A stretch of 64,000 bases of DNA from Thalassospira xiamenensis M-5 = DSM 17429 (GCF_000300235.2 NZ_CP004388.1:1965501-2029500), one strand, 5' to 3'. Shown: positions 44,759 to 53,852, numbered from the stretch's first letter. Made by a program: numbers and translations. Notes: a model not told the origin generated them from the sequence alone.

Positions 44759-44873
44759 GAAAAATAAACTCCGCACAGCAGTCAGACCGGGCCAACCTGA
44801 TACCCGGTTATGCTGTCATCTGATATTTCTGGAAACACGGCGCATATCGTGCCGCGATTATGAGTAGGAGAAA

Positions 44874-45317
44874 TCAGACCCGAAAGGGCGGAGCGCGCGG
44901 GGAAAATGGAAGAATTTCAGCGCCATGAGTGGGGATTGCACTTGCCACAAAGATGCATTTTGCCCGTTGGGCGGCTGTATGCTGTGTGACCGACGGTACA
45001 ACAACGGCATCATCGGGGAAGGTTGGCTTATGGCTTGGTAAATCGTCCGGGGTTTGGCGGGGACTGGCAATGGCACGATCCAGTGCCACCGGAAGGACTG
45101 CCTGCGACGGGCCGCTATCATGATTGACGCTATTAAACGGATAGGGGAAAGTCGACCCGTCGGAAATTGGCGTGTCAGTAACGGATGTGCCGCCACCAAA
45201 CAGGATAAGCGCGCAAGCAATCAGGCAAAATGCAGCATGGCGCAACAAACCCGGCAGGGATTGACTACGATCACGATGATCTATTGCCTTTGCGGCTTGG
45301 CTCGGTGGTTGGTTCAT
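44874..45317 (-). CDS. Putative small membrane or secreted protein
   Basis: 147 residues from ATG 45317. One hydrophobic segment near residues 30-45 (GLLRHAAFCLIACALILFGG), then a proline- and serine-rich tail with no domain I recognise. It lies 115 bp upstream of secDF on the same strand and could be co-transcribed. The ribosome site is weak and the composition only moderately coding-like, so the call is tentative. Confidence 0.4.
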   Translation of the reverse strand: MNQPPSQAAKAIDHRDRSQSLPGLLRHAAFCLIACALILFGGGTSVTDTPISDGSTFPYPFNSVNHDSGPSQAVLPVALDRAIASPRQTPDDLPSHKPTFPDDAVVVPSVTQHTAAQRAKCIFVASAIPTHGAEILPFSPRAPPFRV

Positions 45318-45425
45318 ATTGGTCCGGCAGCGGTGAAACAGCGACAGATATGGCGTGACGTCTGATAAAACACAAGCCCGGCAATAAAATCTAATCGGGC
45401 ATCGAGGTAACAAGGGGAACATGAA

Positions 45426-46982
45426 ATGCTCAGGATGGTTTATGTCACGCCGGATGGCGGGCGTCATTGGGTCGATTCTACCTGGCGCGAAACCTCAACA
45501 CTTCATAATGCGGTGGCCAATTGTGCACCTGGTGATTTGATCCGTTTGATGCCGGGAAACTATTTCCTGCCTGAACCGGTTGATATCCCGATAAGCGGCC
45601 TTGAAGATCAGCCGATCATCATTCGCGGTGAATATGGTGCCATTCTTGACGGTCGCCGTCCGCCTGATCCCGAAGTTTCGGCAATCGATCCCGGATGCGC
45701 CAAATACGCGGCGTTTCGCATCATCGGAAAGCGCCATATTCGTCTTGATAATATCCGTATCGAACGAGCATGGCCGAGTGCCGTCTATATCCGCGACAGC
45801 AATGATCTGATATTCAAAAACCTTCAAATCCGGGGCGGAACATATGCCTTTTATGCGACGGGCGAGCACACATCACGCATCATCATCGAAAATTGCGACT
45901 GGATTCAGGATGATGTGATCTGGCGGTACCTTGACTGGGCGATGATCCATGACGGCGAAATCACTCCGGGCAAGGAAGCACCATATCGATACCTGAACGG
46001 TGCATTTTTTGGGGCGGATGACATTGCGGGCGATATCGTAATCCGTGGAAACGATGTGCGCCACTGCTATAACGCCGTTCGAATGGATGTATCCGCAACC
46101 AATCTGCAAAAGCCGATCGGCAGTTTTAACCGCAATGTCCGCATCATTGATAACCGATTCAGTTTCGTCCGCGACAATCCGATTGAACCCGAAGCAACTG
46201 CTGTGGGCTGGTGGGTGGCCTATAACCAGTTTTACAACTGCCACAAACTTTTTTCGCAGGATAATCTGGCTGGCGGGTACTGGTATTATTTCGGCAATCG
46301 CGGCTGGTTTGATAGCCGCCCGGGGCCGGAGGGTGATGAAAACAACGGTGGTGCCGTTTTCAAATTCGGCAAGTCAAGCCATGCGCAGCCAATCATGCCT
46401 GTTGAATGCTTCCACAACAGCTTCTTCCTGCGTCAGAAATACGTCAAAAAGGGCGCAACCAGGATGTGGCAAAACCGGCGTAATGCCATTGGGTATGCCA
46501 ATCCGGCGACTTTGCCCATCAACCTGATGCCGCTTGATCAGACATTGTTTGGTCATACTGACGAACTTGATCTTGGCAGGGATGAAGATCGCGGTGTGCG
46601 GTTTTCCGGTGATGTGTGCAATCACGCGACTTATCCCGCAATATTTGATGCCTGGCCCGGTGTGCTGAGCAATCCACGGCCGGCAGCAGGGCCGATATTC
46701 AAGGCGGGTATTTGTGGTGACCTGGAACTGGTGCCCGAATATGCCGAGGGTTTCCGTGATCCGCTCGAAGTCCCAATGCCCGATGGCACCGTCTGGAAAT
46801 CCGATCCCCAAAGCTGGCCCGGGGCATTGACCGGCAAAAGCTATTCAACGGTCCGGACTATGTGCCGGTTGATTTGGCATTTATTCGTACCAAGACGAAC
46901 GAAAGTAACTCGAATGCAGGGGACTAGGGGGATTGGCGACGTTGTCGTAATCTTGGGAATGGCCTGCAGCGAAGTGACGTAA
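45426..46982 (+). CDS. Right-handed beta-helix protein, C-terminus apparently frameshifted
   Basis: 518 residues. The frame from about 60 to 400 is a parallel beta-helix (RIDNIRIERAWPSAVYIRDS-like LDNIRIERAWPSAVYIRDSN, then DLIFKNLQIRGGTYAFYA, IRGNDVRHCYNAVRMDVS, VRIIDNRFSFVRDNPIEPEA), like pectate-lyase or periplasmic copper-binding folds. No signal peptide. From about 46815 the predicted tail changes character (many Trp, Cys, Arg). A neighbouring frame reads LFNGPDYVPVDLAFIRTKTN and stops at 46927, so a one-base deletion near CCCGGGG at 46818-46826 is likely. The correct protein would be about 501 residues. Function unknown. Confidence 0.75.
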   Translation: MLRMVYVTPDGGRHWVDSTWRETSTLHNAVANCAPGDLIRLMPGNYFLPEPVDIPISGLEDQPIIIRGEYGAILDGRRPPDPEVSAIDPGCAKYAAFRIIGKRHIRLDNIRIERAWPSAVYIRDSNDLIFKNLQIRGGTYAFYATGEHTSRIIIENCDWIQDDVIWRYLDWAMIHDGEITPGKEAPYRYLNGAFFGADDIAGDIVIRGNDVRHCYNAVRMDVSATNLQKPIGSFNRNVRIIDNRFSFVRDNPIEPEATAVGWWVAYNQFYNCHKLFSQDNLAGGYWYYFGNRGWFDSRPGPEGDENNGGAVFKFGKSSHAQPIMPVECFHNSFFLRQKYVKKGATRMWQNRRNAIGYANPATLPINLMPLDQTLFGHTDELDLGRDEDRGVRFSGDVCNHATYPAIFDAWPGVLSNPRPAAGPIFKAGICGDLELVPEYAEGFRDPLEVPMPDGTVWKSDPQSWPGALTGKSYSTVRTMCRLIWHLFVPRRTKVTRMQGTRGIGDVVVILGMACSEVT

Positions 46983-47054
46983 GCGTAAATATATTGACTT
47001 GTAAGTACCAATGTTGCGATGTTGCACCATTGCATTCATTCAATAAGAAAAACC

Positions 47055-47492
47055 ATGAACGATAAGCTGTACAGCATTACCGAGCTTGCCGAAGAGTTCG
47101 ACATCACGCCGCGCGCTATCCGATTTTATGAAACCAAATGCCTGCTATCACCCCAGCGGGCAGGTGCGACGCGTGTATATAACTATCGTGATCGCGCGCG
47201 CCTTATGCTGGTGCTGCGTGGCAAACGTCTTGGTTTTTCGCTTGAAGACATCAAGGAATATATTGATCTTTATGACGCTGAACGGTCGGGTGCAGATCAA
47301 CTGGCGCATCTGATGCTGGTCGGGCGTCGTCGCATTTCCGAACTGGAACAACAGCTTGAAGACGTTCAGACAACCTTGGGCGAACTTCGCAAAATCGAAA
47401 GCGAGGCCGCCGACGCTTTGCGCGAAAAGGGGATTGACCCAGAAAAGGCATTGGCACACATCAAATCCAAACTGACGCCTGAAACCGCGTAA
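47055..47492 (+). CDS. MerR-family regulator, LiuR-like
   Basis: 145 residues. N-terminal MerR helix-turn-helix: ITELAEEFDITPRAIRFYET, then CLLSPQRAGATRVYNYRDRA, with RLMLVLRGKRLGFSLEDIKE following. The C-terminal helix is a short coiled coil. The N-terminal block closely resembles LiuR, the regulator of leucine and isovalerate catabolism in alpha- and gammaproteobacteria. No liu genes are adjacent. ATG 47055 is chosen; a longer frame from 47019 lacks support. Confidence 0.85.
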   Translation: MNDKLYSITELAEEFDITPRAIRFYETKCLLSPQRAGATRVYNYRDRARLMLVLRGKRLGFSLEDIKEYIDLYDAERSGADQLAHLMLVGRRRISELEQQLEDVQTTLGELRKIESEAADALREKGIDPEKALAHIKSKLTPETA

Positions 47493-47520
47493 TTTTTGGA
47501 TGTCGTCTGATGGCAAAATA

Positions 47521-47555
47521 AAAACCCGGCCAATTCAATGTGACCGGGCTTTTTT
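47521..47555. terminator. Hairpin between convergent MerR and Pat-like genes
   Basis: AAAACCCGG pairs with CCGGG(C)TTTT across a loop of about 14, with one bulged C, followed by T on the plus strand and TTTT on the minus strand. Confidence 0.75.
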
Positions 47556-47575
47556 CATGATTTATCAACCCGATA

Positions 47576-50266
47576 TCAGGCGACGTCGCGTTGCAAGGGC
47601 AGGGTGACTTCAAACACTTCCTCATCGGCAAGATATTTGCGCGAGAAGCCCAGTTTTTCGCAAAGCGTCAGCATACGGCGGTTATCTGGTAGAACCTGTC
47701 CGATAAAGGTTTCTGTCCCTTTCTGGCGGCAGAATTCGATCATCTTTTCCATTAATATGCGGCCAAGCCCGCGCCCTTTGATGTCTGAACGAACCATGAT
47801 CGCATATTCGGCATGCTCGTTGTTCGGATCTATTACGACCTGAACAATGCCATGGATATCGCCTGCTTCTGGCCCCTCTGGCACGATGGCAAGGAATGCC
47901 ATATCCCTATCGTAATCAAGTTGTGTCTGGCGGGCCATTTCCGAATGCGGCAATTCACGGACCGAGCCAAAGAACCGGAAATGAATGTCTTCCGGTGTCA
48001 GTTTCGACATGAATTCATAGTGCTTTGGCTCGTCTTCTGGCTTGATCGGACGCAGAAGATATTTTGTCCCGTCTTCAAGGATCAGTTCCTGTTTCAGGTG
48101 GCGCGGATAGGGGTGAATTGCCAGACGTTGATCATCGCCAACCACTTTTGGTGTCACCTTGATCCGTGCGTCCAGTGCTATCACCCCGGTCTGATCAATC
48201 AGAAGCGGGTTCATGTCGAGTTCAAGCACCTCGCCAAGATGCACAACCAACTGTGACAGCCGCACCAGCGTGACGTAAAGCTGTTCGAGGTTGACCGGCG
48301 GCACATCGCGATAACCGCGCAGCAGATTATAGATACGCGTTCCTTCCACAAGCTCGCGCGCCAGCTTCATATTCAGCGGTGGTAGCGCCATGGCCCGGTC
48401 GCGGACTACTTCAACTTCGACCCCGCCATGACCAAACAGGATCACCGGGCCAAAAATTGGATCGGTGGTCATGCCAACGATCAATTCACGCGCACCAGCA
48501 CGTTTGATCATTTCCTGAACGGTAAAGCCTCGTACCCGCGCATTTGGGAATTTCTGTTTGACGGTCCGCAGCATCTTGTTGCCGGCAGCTCGGAGCTCTT
48601 CGTCACTGTCGATATTCAGAACCACACCGCCAACGTCGGACTTGTGGCTGATATCATCCGAGAGAATCTTGAGCGCGACCGGATAACCGATGGCATCCGC
48701 CGTTTCGATGGCGTCATCAACCGATTCTGCGGCTACGGTTTTGACCGTATTGATGCCATAGCATTCCAGAACTGCTTTTGCCTCTGGCTCGGTCAACATA
48801 TCCCGCCCCGAATGAATGGCTGTGTGGATGATCTGGCGCGCCTTGTCGGTTTCCGGCGTGAAGTCCTGCGGAACTGATGGCGGCGTTTCCATCAGGACTT
48901 CCTGCAATTTGCGGTAATTCACCATATGCTGGAAGGCGGCAACGGCATTTTCCGGGGTGCGATATGTCGGGATCCCAGCGGCATAAAACAGATTGCGCGC
49001 CTTGGCGACGGTTGCCTCGCCAACCCAGTTGGTCAGGATGTTTTTGCGGCTGTTCTTGATCGCATCAATCACGCCTTGGGCAACTTCCACCGGATCGGTG
49101 ATGGCTGTTGGGGCATGCATGACCAGAAGGCTGTCGATATTGGGATCTTTCAGGACCGCATCAATCGACTTTGCATATCGTTCGCCCGGGGCATCGCCGA
49201 TAATGTCGATCGGGTTTGCATGTGACCAGGTCGATGGCAAGACACCGTTAAGCGCCTCGATCGTGCTATCTTCAAGCTTGGCAAGATGGCCTTGGCGTTC
49301 AATCAGGGCATCAACGGCCAAAACGCCAATACCGCCCCCATTTGTGATAATGCCAAGTTTGTCGCCCCGGAACGGGCGCATACGTGACAAGGTTTCTGCG
49401 GCGGAGAACATTTCCGAAACTGTATAAACGCGCAGAACGCCCGCACGTTTGATGGCGGCATCAAACACGTCATCGGCTCCGGCCAGCGCGCCGGTATGCG
49501 ATGCGGCTGCGGCTGCACCCTCGGCAAAGCGGCCCGATTTGATGCAAAGGATCGGCTTATTGCGCGATGCGGCGCGTGCTGCGGAAATGAAACCGCGGCG
49601 TTCCTGAATGGATTCGATATAAAGCATGATCGCACGCGTATTCGGATCCGACCCCAGATAATCGATCACGTCGCCGAAATCGACATCGTCGCATTCGCCT
49701 AACGATATAAAGTGCGAAAAACCGATGCCGCGTGCCGCCGCCCAGTCGAGAACAGCGGTGCAAAGCGCGCCCGACTGCGACACAAAAGCGATTTTGCCAC
49801 TGCCGATGCTTTGATGACTGAAACTGGCATTGAGTCCGATACCCGGCACCATCAGGCCAAGACAGTTTGGGCCCAGCAGGCGCATTTTGTGGCTTGCGGC
49901 AATTTCAAGCATCGCCTGTTTCACGCTGCGGCTATCGTCATATTGTTCGGCACCAAGACCCGCGGTCAGCACGATGGCTGCCATGCAGCCTTTGGCGGCA
50001 AGGCATTCCATGGTTGGCACAACGGCTTTGGGGGGGACGCAAATAACGGCAAGTTCGGGAACAACCGGCAGGTTTTCAACATCAGGGTAGGCCAGAACAC
50101 CACCAATTGACTGGCTGTGCGGATTAACCGGCATGATCGGTCCGTCAAAACCGCCTGCCAGCAGATTGCGCATGATCACCTGTCCAACGGAATGGGACCG
50201 ATTGGATGCGCCGATGACTGCGACCGATTTTGGTTTGAAAAGATGGTCCAGATTGATCGTGCTCAT
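47576..50266 (-). CDS. Pat-like bifunctional acyl-CoA ligase (NDP-forming) / GNAT protein
   Basis: 896 residues. The N-terminal CoA-binding domain (SVAVIGASNRSHSVGQVIMR near residue 17) and ligase domain contain AAAAASHTGALAGADDVF near 260, with the His expected to carry phosphate. Then an ATP-grasp domain (ALKILSDDISHKSDVGGVVL near 545) and a C-terminal GNAT acetyltransferase (RSDIKGRGLGRILMEKMIEF near 835). This matches Pat/PatZ lysine acetyltransferases, which tune acetyl-CoA synthetase, or NDP-forming acetate:CoA ligases. ATG 50266 is preferred over an upstream start that adds 10 residues. Substrate not determined. Confidence 0.9.
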   Translation of the reverse strand: MSTINLDHLFKPKSVAVIGASNRSHSVGQVIMRNLLAGGFDGPIMPVNPHSQSIGGVLAYPDVENLPVVPELAVICVPPKAVVPTMECLAAKGCMAAIVLTAGLGAEQYDDSRSVKQAMLEIAASHKMRLLGPNCLGLMVPGIGLNASFSHQSIGSGKIAFVSQSGALCTAVLDWAAARGIGFSHFISLGECDDVDFGDVIDYLGSDPNTRAIMLYIESIQERRGFISAARAASRNKPILCIKSGRFAEGAAAAASHTGALAGADDVFDAAIKRAGVLRVYTVSEMFSAAETLSRMRPFRGDKLGIITNGGGIGVLAVDALIERQGHLAKLEDSTIEALNGVLPSTWSHANPIDIIGDAPGERYAKSIDAVLKDPNIDSLLVMHAPTAITDPVEVAQGVIDAIKNSRKNILTNWVGEATVAKARNLFYAAGIPTYRTPENAVAAFQHMVNYRKLQEVLMETPPSVPQDFTPETDKARQIIHTAIHSGRDMLTEPEAKAVLECYGINTVKTVAAESVDDAIETADAIGYPVALKILSDDISHKSDVGGVVLNIDSDEELRAAGNKMLRTVKQKFPNARVRGFTVQEMIKRAGARELIVGMTTDPIFGPVILFGHGGVEVEVVRDRAMALPPLNMKLARELVEGTRIYNLLRGYRDVPPVNLEQLYVTLVRLSQLVVHLGEVLELDMNPLLIDQTGVIALDARIKVTPKVVGDDQRLAIHPYPRHLKQELILEDGTKYLLRPIKPEDEPKHYEFMSKLTPEDIHFRFFGSVRELPHSEMARQTQLDYDRDMAFLAIVPEGPEAGDIHGIVQVVIDPNNEHAEYAIMVRSDIKGRGLGRILMEKMIEFCRQKGTETFIGQVLPDNRRMLTLCEKLGFSRKYLADEEVFEVTLPLQRDVA

Positions 50267-50507
50267 GACCGAATTCCCGCTTTTTCCATGGGGCACGCGA
50301 TGACGCGGCCGGTGGCAATTGAATGGCCATCATATTTGTTCCGGCCACCTGTCAAAATCCGCTTTCGCAGATGCGAGATCATATTTCGTCAAAGAGTATA
50401 TTGTTTTGCTGTGGATCAATAAAGCATTGTGGACATAACGGTTTCGCACAACCGTCATATGCCATCCAAACATCTGCTGATCGGCAAGTTTATTTAATCG
50501 GCTTTAA

Positions 50508-50825
50508 TTAATGCAGATGCCCATTATGACTTTCGTCATCGAAACGCTCGGACTGTTCAATCCATTCCTCGACTTCGCTGGCACTTTGCATGGCCAGCGC
50601 TATTTCCAGATCATTTTGAACATGGGCAAGGCTGTCAAACATCGGGCACCAGCCAAATGCCTGGATACGTTCATCGGTCGTAGAGGAAATTGTAAACAGA
50701 TCACCATCTATCCGGTGCACAAGGCCATGAATGACATCGTCTTCGCAGACAATCATCCAGCCCTCAGTCGCACCGGAAAGCGTGCCAAGTTTCACTTGTT
50801 TCAATTCGATTTTGGCTGTTTTCAT
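50508..50825 (-). CDS. Small protein of unknown function
   Basis: 105 residues (KTAKIELKQVKLGTLSGATE start). A compact, acidic alpha/beta-looking sequence (RIDGDLFTISSTTDERIQAF, EWIEQSERFDDESHNGHLH) with no recognised motif. The frame is open further upstream, but only from ATG 50825 does the composition look coding. It lies 241 bp upstream of the Pat-like gene on the same strand. Confidence 0.6.
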   Translation of the reverse strand: MKTAKIELKQVKLGTLSGATEGWMIVCEDDVIHGLVHRIDGDLFTISSTTDERIQAFGWCPMFDSLAHVQNDLEIALAMQSASEVEEWIEQSERFDDESHNGHLH

Positions 50826-50870
50826 GGTCGATAGGTCCGGTTTTGGGGCGGATAAAGCAATATCAAAAGA

Positions 50871-50903
50871 AAAAGGGACCGAACAAATTGTTCGGTCCCT
50901 TTT
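50871..50903 (-). terminator. Intrinsic terminator after tRNA-Asn copy 1
   Basis: AAAAGGGACCGAAC / GTTCGGTCCCTTTT, perfect 14-bp stem with 5-nt loop, only 4 bp past the tRNA 3' end; the minus strand continues CTTTTGATA. Confidence 0.88.
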
Positions 50904-50907
50904 TAAT

Positions 50908-50983
50908 TGGCTCCGGCAGCAGGACTCGAACCTGCGACCCAATGATTAACAGTCATTTGCTCTACCAACTGAGCTATGCCGGA
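50908..50983 (-). tRNA. tRNA-Asn (GTT), copy 1
   Basis: 76 nt with the CCA tail encoded. Acceptor TCCGGCA/TGCCGGA, discriminator G. The D arm reads GCTCAGTTGGTAGAGC, the anticodon loop CTGTTAA (anticodon GTT, Asn), and the T arm GGTTCGAGTCC. An identical copy lies 1.27 kb away. Confidence 0.97.
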
Positions 50984-51152
50984 TCACGGTTGGCACTCCG
51001 TTCGAAGCGCGTGGCAGGGGTATAATAAAACAGCTTTGATCCCGCAAGACCTTTTTGAGAAAAAATGATCCGAAATCCATCTTTTTTCACGGTATCGTAT
51101 CGCCCGTCGCCTTCCGGTTAATTGAACGCCTGTTTCCTGTGCCTGTAAATGC

Positions 51153-52076
51153 TTAGGGGACCGGATGCCCCTGTGCCGCGACCAGAATTTCAAACCAGTC
51201 CTGCCGATCAAATTGAACGCCGCAGGATGTTGTTGCATCAGTAATGCGGTGTGTCTTCATGGTGCCAAGGACCGGCACCGGCTGACAGGGCAGGCGCAAC
51301 AGCCATGCAATTGCAACTTCGGCGATGCCGGGCAGGTTATATTTGTCACGCATTCGTTCTAGAACGGGGCGCAAGCGGTCGGCTGTCACATCATTTTGCG
51401 CGTTGAACAGTCGTGCGCCACCAAGTGGTGACCAGATCATCGGATGGATCCGCTTTTGCTGCATCTGATCAAACGTGCCATCAAAGATCGTGGCAAGTTC
51501 CAGAACCGAACATTCCACCTGATTGGTGGCGAGCGGTGTATCTAGTCGGCTTTGTAACAGATTGAATTGTGACGGCGTAAAGTTTGAAACACCGAAATGA
51601 CGAACCTTACCGGACTGGCGGAGTTCGTTGAATGCATCCGCAACCTCGTCGGCGATCATCAGTGGATCGGGACGGTGGATCAAAAGCATGTCGATACTGT
51701 CGGTTGTCAGGTTACGAAGCGAATTTTCAACCGATGCCAGAATATGCGCCTTGCTGGTGTTGTAATGATTGATCCGGTTGTCAGGCCGCGCATCCTTGAC
51801 CAGTGCGACATCGCACTTGGTCACGATTTCCATTCTCTTGCGCAGTTCTGGTGCTTTTGCCAGCGCCTCGCCAAAATAGGTTTCGCATCCGTAGCCTCCA
51901 TAAATGTCGGCATGATCAAATGTGGTAATCCCAGCATCAAGGCAGGCGTGGATCAATGCCAGAATATCACCGACATTTTTGATGTCCGTGCTGTCGCGCA
52001 ATCGCCATGCGCCCCACGCCAATTGCGAGAAACTCAAATCCTTGGCCATGTGACGGCGTGAAACAGGGGATGACAT
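51153..52076 (-). CDS. Aldo/keto reductase
   Basis: 307 residues, (beta/alpha)8 AKR fold. The catalytic Tyr lies in FDHADIYGGYGCE near residue 55, and the Asp in the FDHAD just before it. The downstream Lys region is VTKCDVALVKDARPDNRINH, and the His is in the LIHRPDPL motif near 131. GVSNFTPSQFNLLQSRL near 155 is the family loop. NADPH-dependent reduction of carbonyls. The start ATG has TTAGGA 6-7 bp upstream; an internal ATG 27 bp further in is the alternative. It is flanked by two identical tRNA-Asn genes. Substrate unknown. Confidence 0.9.
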   Translation of the reverse strand: MSSPVSRRHMAKDLSFSQLAWGAWRLRDSTDIKNVGDILALIHACLDAGITTFDHADIYGGYGCETYFGEALAKAPELRKRMEIVTKCDVALVKDARPDNRINHYNTSKAHILASVENSLRNLTTDSIDMLLIHRPDPLMIADEVADAFNELRQSGKVRHFGVSNFTPSQFNLLQSRLDTPLATNQVECSVLELATIFDGTFDQMQQKRIHPMIWSPLGGARLFNAQNDVTADRLRPVLERMRDKYNLPGIAEVAIAWLLRLPCQPVPVLGTMKTHRITDATTSCGVQFDRQDWFEILVAAQGHPVP

Positions 52077-52151
52077 ATATTGATCCTAATCGAAGTTCAG
52101 GGCGGATGATGCGCTATTGGTAGCAATTTGCAGGGCAGGGCACAAAAGCAC

Positions 52152-52180
52152 AAACCCCCGGAACAGAGTTCCAGGGGTTT
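52152..52180 (-). terminator. Intrinsic terminator after tRNA-Asn copy 2
   Basis: AAACCCC-C-GGAAC / GTTCC-A-GGGGTTT (one mismatch, 3-nt loop), directly adjacent to the tRNA 3' end. Confidence 0.85.
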
Positions 52181-52181
52181 G

Positions 52182-52257
52182 TGGCTCCGGCAGCAGGACT
52201 CGAACCTGCGACCCAATGATTAACAGTCATTTGCTCTACCAACTGAGCTATGCCGGA
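52182..52257 (-). tRNA. tRNA-Asn (GTT), copy 2
   Basis: Sequence identical to copy 1 over all 76 positions, CCA included, same strand. It is four bases from tRNA-Cys on the same strand, so the two are probably co-transcribed (tRNA-Cys first). Confidence 0.97.
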
Positions 52258-52261
52258 TTAG

Positions 52262-52335
52262 TGGAGGCGCGAGCCGGAATCGAACCGGCGTGCAAGGATT
52301 TGCAGTCCTCTGCGTAACCACTCCGCCATCGCGCC
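52262..52335 (-). tRNA. tRNA-Cys (GCA)
   Basis: 74 nt with CCA. Acceptor GGCGCGA/TCGCGCC, discriminator T (U73, the Cys identity base). Anticodon loop CTGCAAA (GCA). T arm GGTTCGATTCC. Confidence 0.97.
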
Positions 52336-52629
52336 TTCGCGTTGGCTGGCCGGTGTATAGCCCTATCGAATACAGGCCGTCAAGCACCCAATTTTAGATT
52401 TTTAAACAGAAAACAATCTGAAGATCGCCAACAAACAATTTGTGCGCGGATAAATCCATTCTGGATATGTTTTCAATATGTTTTCGCGAATAATTGCCGC
52501 TCTGCCGTTGATCCGTTGTTGTCAGTTGCCCATGTGCTGACTATAAACAGGGCAACATCTGTGACGTGGTTTTGGGGACAAAGACCGGTTGCAGGCTTTT
52601 TCTCGCGAGAATTTTCAGGTCAGATAAAC

Positions 52630-53283
52630 ATGGATTACCAAATCGCGCGCCATAACATGGTGGAAAATCAGGTTCGGACCAACAAGGTTACCGATCCCTT
52701 GGTCATCGCTGCGATGGAGGAGGTTCCACGCGAGCTGTTCCTGCCGGAAGGCAAGCGTGGCATTGCCTATGTCGATGAAGATATTCCTGTCGGAAATGGC
52801 CGATATGCGATGGAGCCGATGGTAATCGCACGCATGATGCAGTCTGCCGAGATTGCACGTAGCGACGTCGCGCTGGTGATTGGCGCAGGCTATGGCTATA
52901 CGGGAGCAGTTCTTTCGCGCGTTGCCGAAACCGTGGTTGCGGTTGAAAGCGATAAGGAAATGGCATCCATCGCTGAAAAGACATTCCAGGCGCACAGCTA
53001 TGACAATGTCATCGTGGTGGAAGGCAATCTTGCCGAGGGTTACGCCAAGCAGTCGCCGTATAATGTGATCGTCTTTGACGGTGCGGTTGCCGAAGTTCCT
53101 GCCAACATTCTTGATCAGCTTTCCGAGGGGGGGCGTTTGCTGGTTGTCGTTCGGGCACCTGGCAAGGTTGGTGTTGCGCGTCTTTACGAACGTGAAAACG
53201 GGGTCGTTGGGCATCGTGATCTGTTCGATGCCAACATTCCCTATCTTCCCGGGTTCGAACCGGCAGAAAGTTTCGTGTTCTGA
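52630..53283 (+). CDS. Pcm-like protein-L-isoaspartate methyltransferase family protein
   Basis: 217 residues. SAM-dependent methyltransferase of the PCMT family: N-terminal RHNMVENQVRTNKVTDPLVI, the MEEVPRELFLP motif near residue 29, glycine-rich SAM site VALVIGAGYGYTGAVLSRV near 80, and VIVFDGAVAEVP near 145. It may repair isoaspartyl residues. Proteins of this short type precede tolC in alphaproteobacteria and may lack repair activity. ATG 52630 gives the family start; the longer frame upstream is not coding. First gene of a pcm-rhodanese-tolC-popZ-valS string. Confidence 0.85.
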   Translation: MDYQIARHNMVENQVRTNKVTDPLVIAAMEEVPRELFLPEGKRGIAYVDEDIPVGNGRYAMEPMVIARMMQSAEIARSDVALVIGAGYGYTGAVLSRVAETVVAVESDKEMASIAEKTFQAHSYDNVIVVEGNLAEGYAKQSPYNVIVFDGAVAEVPANILDQLSEGGRLLVVVRAPGKVGVARLYERENGVVGHRDLFDANIPYLPGFEPAESFVF

Positions 53284-53293
53284 TATGATTTTG

Positions 53294-53325
53294 TTTTGCC
53301 CGGGGAAAACTCCGGGCAAAATTTT
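53294..53325 (+). terminator. Intrinsic terminator after the Pcm-like gene
   Basis: TTTTGCCCGG paired with CCGGGCAAAA, 8-nt loop, then TTTTA. It separates the methyltransferase from the rhodanese gene, so the two need separate expression or partial read-through. Confidence 0.83.
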
Positions 53326-53361
53326 ATGTAAACCGGTTCAGCAACCCGATCAGGAAAATAG

Positions 53362-53385
53362 AGCAGGTAAGCAGGTAAGCAGGTA
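53362..53385 (+). repeat. Triplicated 8-bp repeat AGCAGGTA abutting the rhodanese start codon
   Basis: AGCAGGTA occurs three times in perfect tandem at 53362, 53370 and 53378, followed by A and then the ATG. Each unit contains AGG, a Shine-Dalgarno core. The last copy's AGG is placed to serve the ATG at 53387. Confidence 0.9.
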
Positions 53386-53386
53386 A

Positions 53387-53710
53387 ATGGTGCGCGATCT
53401 TCGATGCAGCGAACTGGCATCAAGTCTTGAAGGAAACAATCCCCTCGTACTTGTTGATGTGCGCGAAGATTGGGAATTGGAGATTTGCGCAATCGCGGGC
53501 GCGATCCATATACCTTTGGGCGAATTGGCGGACCGGGCAGGGGAACTTGCCCCCGAAAAACCGGTCGCACTTCTTTGCCATCATGGCGTTCGCAGTCGCC
53601 ATGCCGCAATGCTGCTTGAGGATCGCGGATTTAAAGATGTTTTTAATGTTGCTGGCGGTATAGATGTCTGGGCGTTGGAAATCGACCCGGATATGACACG
53701 TTACGATTGA
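53387..53710 (+). CDS. Rhodanese-domain protein
   Basis: 107 residues, a single rhodanese domain. VLVDVREDWELEICAIAGAI with HIPLGEL near residue 42, active-site loop CHHGVRS with Cys64 (six-residue loop, sulfurtransferase type). Cytoplasmic. Likely a persulfide or sulfur-transfer protein. Its ribosome-binding region is a triplicated 8-bp repeat. Confidence 0.9.
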   Translation: MVRDLRCSELASSLEGNNPLVLVDVREDWELEICAIAGAIHIPLGELADRAGELAPEKPVALLCHHGVRSRHAAMLLEDRGFKDVFNVAGGIDVWALEIDPDMTRYD

Positions 53711-53852
53711 TAATTTGATGGCGAAAAGGTCGGCATTTTTATTTTTTCTCAAACAAATGCCTCTTTTGTTGGAAAATATTCGTTCCGTCGTTACCATATG
53801 CGAAACTGCGCCGGGGTCGGGACTTGGTGTAGGATCTTACAAGGGTAGATAA

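Noticed and set aside
50908-52257. Genomic island bounded by tRNA-Asn att sites
   Set aside because: No integrase, phage or plasmid gene lies between the copies and the single gene looks ordinary, so duplication is simpler.
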